A stretch of DNA of 6,832 nt from Candidatus Vogelbacteria bacterium (GCA_026395035.1 JAPLZN010000082.1:1-6832), one strand, 5' to 3'. Shown: positions 1 through 4,854, counted from the stretch's first letter. Notes: generated by a model not told the origin, from the letters alone. Program-made: numbers and translations.

Positions 1-439
1 TCTTGCTGGTGATATCGATCAAGCCGAATAATTTAGTCGACAGTACCGCCTGGAGAGAAACAAAGGAATAGAGCTCTTTGGGGTCAAATTGAAAATTCCC
101 GCGAAAAACCCAGAACAAAGCCAAAATAATCGGAATTTGAACAAAAAGAACCAAAATACTCGAAAACGGATTTACCTTGTTTACCCGGTAAAGCTCTAAA
201 ATTTTGCGCGTCTGTTCTTCCTGCTTGTTTTTATACTCTTCTTGAATCGCCGCCACCTCCGGTTCAATCTTCTTGATCGCCATTTGCGTCACGGCTGCTT
301 TTTGAAAGAGCGGAAAAAGAACGATCTTGACGAGAATCGTCAAAAGAATGATCGCTAAACCAATGTCACCGCCCGGTATCACCGAGCTAAGCCAAACCAG
401 AGCGTTATAGAGAGGTTGGTAGAAGAGGGTGTGAAACAT
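1..439 (-). CDS. yidC: Membrane protein insertase YidC/Oxa1 family, N-terminal part (3' end off window)
   Basis: YidC inserts membrane proteins alone or with SecYEG. The 146 codons visible from the ATG at 437-439 start with a short hydrophobic segment (about residues 10-22). The first core membrane helix follows (about 26-45, GLAIILLTILVKIVLFPLF), then a charged cytosolic helical hairpin (about 46-90, with KKIEPEVAAIQEEYKNKQEEQ), then NP and a second helix (about 95-112, ending IPIILALFWVF). These match the conserved YidC core. The large periplasmic domain of proteobacterial YidC is absent, as in Gram-positive and CPR forms. The groove position that is Arg in well-studied YidC proteins appears to be Lys38. 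The frame is open to the window edge, so the last helices are missing. It lies 105 bp after rnpA, the classic order, but yidD is absent. No Shine–Dalgarno precedes the start. Confidence 0.93.
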   Translation of the reverse strand, partial: MFHTLFYQPLYNALVWLSSVIPGGDIGLAIILLTILVKIVLFPLFQKAAVTQMAIKKIEPEVAAIQEEYKNKQEEQTRKILELYRVNKVNPFSSILVLFVQIPIILALFWVFRGNFQFDPKELYSFVSLQAVLSTKLFGLIDITSK

Positions 440-448
440 TTTAATCAA

Positions 449-546
449 TGATGAATGTCAAATGAGGAATGATGAGTGAAAATACAAAATTAATCAATAC
501 AATAACTTTTTCGCCATTCATCACTTATCATTCATAATTCGACATT
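449..546. repeat. Imperfect inverted repeat between yidC and rnpA
   Basis: The left arm (about 449-480, AATGTCAAATGAGGAATGAT and onward) and right arm (about 517-546, ending AATTCGACATTA) are imperfect reverse complements. They are built from related words such as AATGTC, GAATGAT and AGTGA, around an AT-rich centre of about 36 bp. The right arm reaches into the rnpA stop codon (545-547). There is no T-run, so it does not look like a standard terminator. It could be a processing site in the rpmH–rnpA–yidC transcript or a dispersed intergenic repeat. Confidence 0.6.
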
Positions 547-880
547 ATTGTACCATTCTGGCTTGTTTTAGACTATTTAGGATCTCCTGCTCAAAGGCGG
601 GGAAGGGGAGACTGACCGCGCCCGACTTAAAGAAAAAAACACCGTAATGACCGCCCTTAATTCCCTCCAGATTCTTTTTGATCACATGACGACCCCGCCG
701 TTTCAGAAAGTTGCGCCGAGTGGCCTTAGGGGCCGTTTTGGCCGCCACAACGAAAGAAAAAGCACTCGGTCCATCATCACTCCGCCTAAGAATGCGCAAT
801 GACAAGTTTGGAGCGTTAAAATTCCGCCCCTCTTTCAGGATTTTAGGGAAAAGAGCTTTAGAAATACGCGAGGTTAACAT
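545..880 (-). CDS. rnpA: Ribonuclease P protein component
   Basis: This is the basic protein subunit of RNase P, which helps the catalytic RNA bind and cleave the 5' leader of pre-tRNAs. The 111-residue length is typical. The N terminus (MLTSRISKALFPKILKEGRN) corresponds to the usual MLPK.NRL...F..v...G opening, which supports the ATG at 878-880. A central strand (FSFVVAAK, 41-48) leads into the basic RNR region (KATRRNFLKRRGR, 52-64), and the C terminus (HYGVFFFKSGAVSLPF...LEN-type helix) follows the family pattern. In the RNR signature the third position is Phe58 (R56-N57-F58) rather than Arg. It lies between rpmH and yidC, the conserved context. The start codon sits inside an inverted-repeat arm and no Shine–Dalgarno is seen. 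A TATAAT on the minus strand (893-898) lies 12 nt before the ATG, but with a poor -35. Confidence 0.92.
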   Translation of the reverse strand: MLTSRISKALFPKILKEGRNFNAPNLSLRILRRSDDGPSAFSFVVAAKTAPKATRRNFLKRRGRHVIKKNLEGIKGGHYGVFFFKSGAVSLPFPAFEQEILNSLKQARMVQ

Positions 881-985
881 ACGAATATACGAATTATACC
901 AATCTACGAATGGCTACGAATGGATCCGATTCGGGCACATTCGTAGCCATTCGTTTCATTCGCATTATTCGTATATTCGTATGTT
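876..985. repeat. Nested perfect inverted repeat between rpmH and rnpA, covering the rnpA start
   Basis: The outer arms are 876-894 and 967-985, a perfect 19-bp pair (AACATACGAATATACGAAT and its complement). The inner arms are 906-922 and 938-954, a perfect 17-bp pair (ACGAATGGCTACGAATG) with a 15-nt loop. Both arms are made of repeated ACGAAT words. The rnpA start codon (878-880) lies within the outer left arm, so in RNA the start would be paired. No T-run follows. It fills almost the whole 110-bp gap between the rpmH stop and rnpA. Confidence 0.9.
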
Positions 986-990
986 TAGCT

Positions 991-1125
991 CTAGACTGCC
1001 AGTTTGGCCCGTCCTCTTTGGCGCCGGCGAGTGAGGGTCTTGCGGCCGCCAGCCGTCTTCATCCGCACCAAAAAACCATGGGTCTTGGCGCGCTTTCGTG
1101 TTTTCGGCTTATAGGTAAATGACAT
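991..1125 (-). CDS. rpmH: Large ribosomal subunit protein bL34
   Basis: The gene encodes 44 residues: [20 protein letters not shown], then a segment with [19 protein letters not shown], ending KLAV. It carries the L34 hallmarks: an N-terminal T(Y/F).P....RKR, THGF..RM.T..GRK at 15-29, and a C-terminal RRR..GR.KL. L34 is a small, very basic protein of the 50S subunit. The ATG at 1123-1125 gives exactly the family length. It is the first gene of the leftward rpmH–rnpA–yidC group and lies next to the origin and dnaA, its classic location. No Shine–Dalgarno precedes it. The putative -10 element ends 9 nt upstream of the ATG, so the transcript may have almost no leader. Confidence 0.97.
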   Translation of the reverse strand: MSFTYKPKTRKRAKTHGFLVRMKTAGGRKTLTRRRQRGRAKLAV

Positions 1126-1134
1126 AATGGGCCC

Positions 1135-1162
1135 ATTGTACCTATTTTCCAAAAAAAATCAA
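1135..1162 (-). promoter_or_regulatory. Candidate promoter for rpmH–rnpA–yidC
   Basis: On the minus strand TTGATT (1157-1162) and TACAAT (1135-1140) are separated by 16 bp. They match the -35 consensus at 4 of 6 positions and the -10 consensus at 5 of 6. Initiation about 7 nt after the -10 box would fall at roughly 1128, only 2-4 nt before the rpmH ATG, predicting a nearly leaderless mRNA. This is pattern matching only. Confidence 0.5.
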
Positions 1163-1192
1163 GAAAACAGCCAAATTAAAGGAAGTAATCAG

Positions 1193-1239
1193 ATTTTTGT
1201 CTGTTACCCCTTAAAAATATCGTAAGGTAACACAAAAAT
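1193..1239. repeat. Fold-back hairpin in the origin region
   Basis: ATTTTTGT (1193-1200), GTTACC (1203-1208) and TTA (1211-1213) pair with TAA (1223-1225), GGTAAC (1226-1231) and ACAAAAAT (1232-1239). This gives 17 base pairs, with two 2-nt bulges (CT and CC) on the left arm only and a 9-nt AT-rich loop. No T-run follows, so it is probably not a terminator. Its function is unknown. Confidence 0.6.
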
Positions 1240-1269
1240 TAACCAACAAACAGATTGCGCAGTTTTGCA

Positions 1270-1309
1270 TTTTCATTCTTAATTCTTAATTTTTAATTTG
1301 TAATTTTTT
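1270..1309. other. AT-rich tract, weak candidate unwinding element
   Basis: About 40 bp made almost only of A and T, with imperfect repeats (ATTCTTA, ATTCTTA, ATTTTTA, ATTTGTA). It lies 25 bp left of the first DnaA box. Repeated AT-rich words beside DnaA boxes are typical of unwinding elements. However, the dnaN-proximal site has a better layout, so this assignment is tentative. Confidence 0.35.
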
Positions 1310-1330
1310 CTCCCAGCCCCACCTCCTTCT

Positions 1331-1465
1331 TACTGTGGACAAGAGCGCAACTCGTGTGTTCAGACGGAACTCTCGGAGGCGCGAAGGCGCCGAGAGTGAA
1401 CAAATTTTTAGTAAAAAATTATGTGTGTCCGTCTGAACACACGAGTAAGCGACTTATCCACAGTA
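1331..1465. repeat. 135-bp origin dyad: inverted DnaA boxes around a three-way-junction palindrome
   Basis: The outermost arms are TACTGTGGACAAG (1331-1343) and CTTATCCACAGTA (1453-1465), 12 of 13 complementary, each containing a DnaA box. Six nonpairing bases follow on each side (1344-1349, 1447-1452). A perfect 19-bp arm pair comes next (1350-1368, 1428-1446; ACTCGTGTGTTCAGACGGA). Inside it are two independent hairpins. One is GC-rich (1369-1397; outer ACTCTC/GAGAGT pairing, inner GGCGC-GAAG-GCGCC). The other is AT-rich (1403-1420; AATTTTT-AGTA-AAAAATT). A folded strand would form a three-way junction, and the DNA could extrude a cruciform. Confidence 0.9.
1334..1342 (-). promoter_or_regulatory. 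DnaA box (minus orientation)
   Basis: TGTGGACAA reads TTGTCCACA on the minus strand, one mismatch from TTATCCACA. It is the mirror partner of the perfect box at 1454-1462 in the large dyad. Confidence 0.65.
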
Positions 1466-1513
1466 ATCCACAACTTATCCACCTATCTAACAAGATTGCG
1501 GGAGTTATCCCCA
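1454..1513 (+). promoter_or_regulatory. DnaA-box cluster upstream of dnaA
   Basis: Four boxes share one orientation: TTATCCACA (1454-1462, perfect), TAATCCACA (1464-1472), TTATCCACC (1475-1483) and TTATCCCCA (1505-1513), the last three with one mismatch each. The first three are spaced 10-11 bp apart, about one helical turn, which suits cooperative DnaA assembly. The fourth lies between the -35 and -10 elements of the dnaA promoter candidate, so bound DnaA could repress its own gene. Confidence 0.85.
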
Positions 1514-1523
1514 AGTATATAAT
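1496..1523 (+). promoter_or_regulatory. Candidate dnaA promoter
   Basis: A perfect TATAAT (1518-1523) has a poor -35 candidate, TTGCGG (1496-1501), at 16-bp spacing. Transcription would start near 1530 and give a leader of about 110 nt before the dnaA ATG. A DnaA box lies between the two elements. Confidence 0.5.
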
Positions 1524-1639
1524 AGGGCTACTTTTGATTCTCAAAAAACTTTTTCTCTTTGATTTCCGAATTTGATTACCGTTTATTCGACCCAGACGAA
1601 TCCGCCTTGGGTGGACCGCCTACTAGCTTAATTATAACC

Positions 1640-2998
1640 ATGGTGGACAACAAAAAACTTTGGGACACGGCGCTCGCGGAGATTGAGCTTACCATTTCCA
1701 AAGCTAGTTTTGGCACCTGGTTCAAAAACACCTTTATCTCCAAACAAGATCAGGGAACGATCTATTTAAGCGTGCCGAATACTTTTGTCCGCGATTGGCT
1801 GCTCAATAAATACCACAAGGCGATTATGAAGGCTCTCCGGGATACGGCATCGGAAGTTCGGGCCCTGGAGTATGTGATTTCCAAGATTGAGGACAGAAAC
1901 AAGCAGCCGGCCGGAGAAAATACCCCAAAAATCCCCATTATGGGCGAGTTGGGGTTATCCGAGCTGTATATTAATAAAGAAAGTAACCTGAACCCAAAGT
2001 ATACTTTTGAATCTTTCATTGTCGGCCCATTCAATGAGGTCGCCTACGCCGCCGCTCAGGCGGTCGTGAAAAACCCGGGAATGAACTACAACCCGCTCTA
2101 TATCTATGGCGGCACCGGCCTGGGAAAAACCCATCTGATCCAGGCAATCGGCAATCATATTAAACGCAACTTCGAGAACAAAAAGGTCTTCTACCTCACC
2201 TCCGAAACCTTTACGAATGATTATGTTAATTCCGTTCTCAACAACCGGGTACCGCAATTTAAGGATAAATATCGCAAATACGATGTTCTAATCATGGACG
2301 ATATTCAATTTTTTTCCAACAAAGACAAGTCCCAGGAGGAATTGTTCCACCTATTCAACACCTTCCATGAAAACAATAAACAAATAGTCTTTTCCTCCGA
2401 CAAGTCACCGAAATACATTCAAAACCTCGAAGAGCGCCTCCGTTCTCGTTTCGAAGGAGGAATGATTGTTGATGTCGCCCGGCCGGATTACGAATCCCGC
2501 CTGGCAATTCTCCGTTCTAAGGTTAAAAATGGGAATCTTCCCGTCAACGACGAAATTATCGAGTATCTAGCCTCGATTGTTCAAGACAGCATCCGAGAGC
2601 TTGAGGGGGCTCTAAATACTGTTCTTTGCCAGATTCAAGCTAAGAACCGAACCCTTACCCTCACTGAAGTTCGGTCGTTGATAAAAAATAGTATCAAACC
2701 ACAACGAAATGTCTCGGTAAAAGATGTGATTAGTGTCATCTCTAACTTCTACAACATCGACGAAAAGATCCTTTACGAAAAGAGTCGGCGTAAGGAAATA
2801 GTCAAGCCAAGACAGATTATTATGTATATTCTCCGGGAAGATTTTAACACTTCTTATCCTTATATTGGTCAAAAATTAGGTGGCCGTGATCACACAACAG
2901 TTATTCATGCTTGTGAAAAAATAAAAAACGATATTAAAAATAACAGTATTTTAAATCAAGAAATTGATCAAATTAGATTAATGTTATATAACACCTAG
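1640..2998 (+). CDS. dnaA: Chromosomal replication initiator protein DnaA
   Basis: DnaA is the AAA+ ATPase that binds DnaA boxes, melts the origin and recruits the helicase. The 452 residues run in the standard order. Domain I (1-82) opens LWDTALAEIELTISKASFGTWF and is followed by a short linker. The AAA+ domain (about 118-330) has Walker A GGTGLGKTH (157-165), Walker B VLIMDDIQF (216-224), sensor 1 IVFSSD (249-254), the box VII arginine in RLRSRFEGG (Arg270) and the sensor 2 arginine in IRELEGAL (Arg319). Domain IV (about 355-452) has the signature GGRDHTTVIHA (414-424). The ATG at 1640 is chosen because the in-frame ATG at 1559 would add 27 residues unlike any DnaA N terminus. No Shine–Dalgarno is present. 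The last 170 bp are clearly more AT-rich than the rest. Confidence 0.98.
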   Translation: MVDNKKLWDTALAEIELTISKASFGTWFKNTFISKQDQGTIYLSVPNTFVRDWLLNKYHKAIMKALRDTASEVRALEYVISKIEDRNKQPAGENTPKIPIMGELGLSELYINKESNLNPKYTFESFIVGPFNEVAYAAAQAVVKNPGMNYNPLYIYGGTGLGKTHLIQAIGNHIKRNFENKKVFYLTSETFTNDYVNSVLNNRVPQFKDKYRKYDVLIMDDIQFFSNKDKSQEELFHLFNTFHENNKQIVFSSDKSPKYIQNLEERLRSRFEGGMIVDVARPDYESRLAILRSKVKNGNLPVNDEIIEYLASIVQDSIRELEGALNTVLCQIQAKNRTLTLTEVRSLIKNSIKPQRNVSVKDVISVISNFYNIDEKILYEKSRRKEIVKPRQIIMYILREDFNTSYPYIGQKLGGRDHTTVIHACEKIKNDIKNNSILNQEIDQIRLMLYNT

Positions 2999-3185
2999 AG
3001 CCTATCCCCTATCTAACCGCTAATAAAAAACACAAGATACTGTTAGCTTGCCTGCCAAAATGTTCAAATTCCGGCTGCAAATCATTCATCACTCGTCAGA
3101 GTAGCTCACTACACTTCCTCACTCTTCATGATTTTCGCTCGGAATTTGAACATTTTATCAAGGCATTAGATAGTGGACAGGCTCT
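2997..3185. repeat. 189-bp nested palindrome between dnaA and dnaN (MITE-like)
   Basis: The outer arms 2997-3016 and 3166-3185 (AGAGCCTATCCCCTATCTAA type) match at 18 of 20 positions. Inside, TGCCT (3049-3053) pairs with AGGCA (3161-3165), and a perfect 17-bp pair follows at 3057-3073 and 3140-3156 (AAAATGTTCAAATTCCG). Then AAATCAT (3079-3085) pairs with ATGATTT (3128-3134), and at the tip GTAG-CTCA-CTAC (3101-3112) forms a small hairpin. The left end begins inside the dnaA TAG stop codon. Arms ending in GAGCCT.TCC resemble insertion-sequence ends, but no target duplication is visible and there is no room for a transposase. Confidence 0.85.
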
Positions 3186-3191
3186 TCCAGC

Positions 3192-3271
3192 TTATCCACA
3201 ATTATTACAAAAATAAATACAAAAAATATCCCTAAGAATAAAAACAAATTAAATTTATCCACATATCCACA
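3192..3271 (+). promoter_or_regulatory. DnaA boxes downstream of dnaA
   Basis: There are two perfect TTATCCACA boxes (3192-3200 and 3255-3263) and an ATATCCACA box with one mismatch (3263-3271) that shares one base with the second. All point toward dnaN. The last two lie 8 bp apart and abut the GG plus CTA triplets that follow. Confidence 0.8.
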
Positions 3272-3317
3272 GGACTACTAATCCTAAATTCTTTCAAAAA
3301 ATAAATAATTAAATACT
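3272..3317 (+). other. Candidate DnaA-trio and unwinding element upstream of dnaN
   Basis: Directly after the last DnaA box come GG (3272-3273), A, then CTA CTA (3275-3280) and, in the same register after one nonmatching triplet, CTA (3284-3286). An AT-rich stretch follows (3287-3317, including AAAAAATAAATAATTAAA). In Bacillus subtilis, DnaA boxes, a GC-rich spacer, repeated trinucleotides (CTA-type on this strand) and an AT-rich unwinding region form the basal unwinding system between dnaA and dnaN. The order and orientation here fit that scheme. Assignment is by layout only. Confidence 0.5.
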
Positions 3318-4412
3318 ATGAAGTTGGAGCTGATAAAAAATAAATTAAAAGAAGTGGTGAGTATTGCCGAACGGGTAACGGGAAAAAATCTTTCCTTACC
3401 AATCCTCTCGGCGATTCTATTGGAGGCAAAAAATAATTCATTAACGATCAAGGCGACTAATTTGGATGTTGGTTTGGAGATAGAATTACCGGCGAAAATA
3501 ACCGAAGAGGGGAGTGTGGCAGTAAATGCTGGTATTTTAAATGGTTTTTTGGGAAATATAAATAAGGAGGATAAAGTAAAATTGGAATTAATTAAGGAAA
3601 ATATCCATATTTCGACGGGCCGAAGTTCAACCCTGATAAAATCTTTTTCCGCGGAAGATTTCCCAGTAATTCCCCGGGTGGAGAATAAGGATAGTATTTC
3701 TTTTAATACTAAAGATATTTTAGCAGGCTTAAGGGCGGTACTATATTCAGCGTCCCTATCGGATATTAAACCAGAAATATCAAGTGTCTATGTTTATCAA
3801 GAGGGAAAAGAATTAGTTTTTGTCGCCACTGATTCTTTTCGGTTGGCGGAGAAAAAGATAGTAATTCGCGATAATAGCCGGGAATTCCAGCCAGTAATCA
3901 TTCCTTATAAAAATGTCGCCGAGATCATTAAGGTTTTTGATGGAGTAGATGAGGAGGTGAGAATCAATACCGATAAAAATCAAATTTCCCTTTATACCGA
4001 CAATATTCATTTTACCTCCCGGGTGATTGACGGTAATTTTCCCGACTATAAACAGATTATGCCCAAAAAGTTTAAGACGGAAGCGACCCTGTCGCGCGAC
4101 GAACTGCTTAATGCCTTAAAACTGTCCAATATCTTTTCTGATAAATTCAACCAGATCAATCTAAAAATATCGCCGAAAAATAAAATTTTCTCAATCAATT
4201 CGCAAAATCAGGATGTCGGCGAGAATAATGTCAATCTGGAAGCGGTATTAGAAGGAGAGGATTTGGAAATGAGCTTTAACGCCAAATATATTCTTGATTC
4301 ATTTCAGTCGATCGTTTCCGATACGGTGGTGTTAAAATTCGACCGACCACTATTGATGGAGGGGGTGGGGGATCGGAGTTTTCAGTATATCGTGATGCCA
4401 GTCAATAGGTAA
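3318..4412 (+). CDS. dnaN: DNA polymerase III sliding clamp, beta subunit
   Basis: The 364 residues have the usual length for the ring-forming clamp that tethers DNA polymerase III. Three clamp folds are visible: about 1-120 (with LSLPILSAILLEA and FPVIP), about 130-245 (with VFVATDSFRLAEKKI and FTSRVIDGNFPDY at 232-244) and about 255-364 (with LEMSFNAKYILDSF at 316-329). The C terminus IVMPVNR (358-364) corresponds to the E. coli MPMRL end that forms part of the partner-binding pocket. ATDSFRL (170-176) is the other pocket wall and differs from E. coli TDGHRL by Ser and Phe. It follows dnaA as usual, after a 319-bp gap. The start ATG is preceded by AT-rich sequence without a Shine–Dalgarno. 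Confidence 0.97.
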   Translation: MKLELIKNKLKEVVSIAERVTGKNLSLPILSAILLEAKNNSLTIKATNLDVGLEIELPAKITEEGSVAVNAGILNGFLGNINKEDKVKLELIKENIHISTGRSSTLIKSFSAEDFPVIPRVENKDSISFNTKDILAGLRAVLYSASLSDIKPEISSVYVYQEGKELVFVATDSFRLAEKKIVIRDNSREFQPVIIPYKNVAEIIKVFDGVDEEVRINTDKNQISLYTDNIHFTSRVIDGNFPDYKQIMPKKFKTEATLSRDELLNALKLSNIFSDKFNQINLKISPKNKIFSINSQNQDVGENNVNLEAVLEGEDLEMSFNAKYILDSFQSIVSDTVVLKFDRPLLMEGVGDRSFQYIVMPVNR

Positions 4413-4414
4413 AC

Positions 4415-4455
4415 AAGTAGTAAGTACAAAGTAGTAAGCAAATGCATTTTGCATT
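4415..4455. repeat. Short direct repeats and small hairpin after dnaN
   Basis: AAGTAGTAAG occurs at 4415-4424 and again at 4429-4438 (period 14). It is followed by AATGCA-TTT-TGCATT (4441-4455), a 6-bp hairpin that overlaps the first base of the next palindromic repeat. There is no T-run, so termination is doubtful. Confidence 0.5.
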
Positions 4456-4530
4456 GTCATTCCTGCGCAGGCAGGAATCTTGAAATTAAATTCGTATAAA
4501 AATAAGATTCCTGCCTGCGCAGGAATGACA
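4455..4530. repeat. 76-bp element with perfect 27-bp inverted repeats
   Basis: Arms 4455-4481 and 4504-4530 are exact reverse complements over 27 bp around a 22-bp AT-rich centre. Each arm itself contains a GTCATTCCTGC...GCAGGAATC half-palindrome. This is the widely dispersed GTCATTCCTGC-type bacterial intergenic repeat, whose translation (VIPAQAGM) is a familiar false protein. Its right arm ends 8 bp before the small gene's ATG. Confidence 0.92.
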
Positions 4531-4538
4531 CAAAACTC

Positions 4539-4796
4539 ATGAAATCTTGCGCGGACCTACTCGCTAAATACCAGAATTTAAAACCGACCGACTCAATCAA
4601 AAAAGAGGCGGCGATTGAGGTGATAAATAAACTATTCGATTTGAAATTGGAGAAAAAAGAACTATCGATTGGCAATAATATTATCAGAATCAACTCCTCA
4701 ACAAAATTAAAATCGGAAGTTTTCATCCATAAGGCGGAGATTATGCGCAGTTTACGGGAAATCTTGGGGAAGGAGTGTCCGAAAGATATTAAATAG
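4539..4796 (+). CDS. Small protein after dnaN, possibly DUF721/DciA-like
   Basis: This 85-residue protein cannot be named firmly. It begins MKSCADLLAKYQNLKPTDSI and has a predicted helical first half (about 17-34). A strand-like segment (NIIRINSS, 47-54) leads into a helix (LKSEVFIHKAEIMRSLREIL, 57-76) and a short end, GKECPKDIK. The pattern of strand, paired Ser, helix with K..I...L...LG, then .I resembles the C-terminal half of DUF721/DciA proteins, which help load the replicative helicase. Actinobacterial genomes place a DUF721 gene shortly after dnaN–recF, which fits the position. The usual N-terminal part is short or missing. An in-frame TAA at 4503-4505 leaves the ATG at 4539 as the only ATG start. 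Repeats flank it on both sides. The coding call is better supported than the family. Confidence 0.65.
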   Translation: MKSCADLLAKYQNLKPTDSIKKEAAIEVINKLFDLKLEKKELSIGNNIIRINSSTKLKSEVFIHKAEIMRSLREILGKECPKDIK

Positions 4797-4824
4797 TCTT
4801 GAACTACAAAATACCCCTTTTTAG

Positions 4825-4854
4825 GTGTCATTCCTGCCTGCGCAGGAATGACAC
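4825..4854. repeat. GTGTCATTCCTGC palindrome (solo copy)
   Basis: Perfect 13-bp arms (4825-4837 and 4842-4854) enclose a CTGC loop. Bases 4830-4857 are identical to 4507-4534, so this copy belongs to the same repeat family as the element before the small gene. Confidence 0.9.

Larger units (their letters stand above)
1126..1639. other. Upstream origin region (rpmH–dnaA intergenic; candidate oriC, no gene)
   Basis: No credible gene lies in this 514-bp gap between the divergent rpmH and dnaA. From left to right it holds the rpmH promoter, a fold-back (1193-1239), an AT-rich tract (1270-1309), a DnaA-box-flanked dyad (1331-1465), a DnaA-box cluster (1454-1513), a dnaA promoter candidate, and an AT-rich dnaA leader containing three TTTGATT copies (1533-1539, 1558-1564, 1571-1577). 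DnaA boxes beside dnaA with rpmH/rnpA on the other side are the usual bacterial origin setting. A GC-skew switch cannot be judged from a window of this size. Confidence 0.75.

Noticed and set aside
711..1034. Plus-strand open frame across rnpA and the palindrome
   Set aside because: It lies antisense to rnpA and rpmH, which are clearly recognisable, and reads through the inverted repeat.
910..1122. Plus-strand open frame over rpmH
   Set aside because: Antisense shadow of bL34; no family resemblance.
1350..1446. Origin palindrome as an intrinsic terminator or a transposon with target duplication
   Set aside because: No T-run follows either arm and the flanks (GCGCA, AAGCG) are not a direct duplication.
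1354..1575. Plus-strand open frame in the origin region
   Set aside because: It spans the dyad, the DnaA boxes and the dnaA promoter; its composition follows the repeats, not a protein.
1559..1639. In-frame 27-codon N-terminal extension of DnaA from an upstream ATG
   Set aside because: The added residues (MISEFDYRLFDPDESALGG and onward) do not resemble DnaA domain I, which begins properly at the ATG at 1640.
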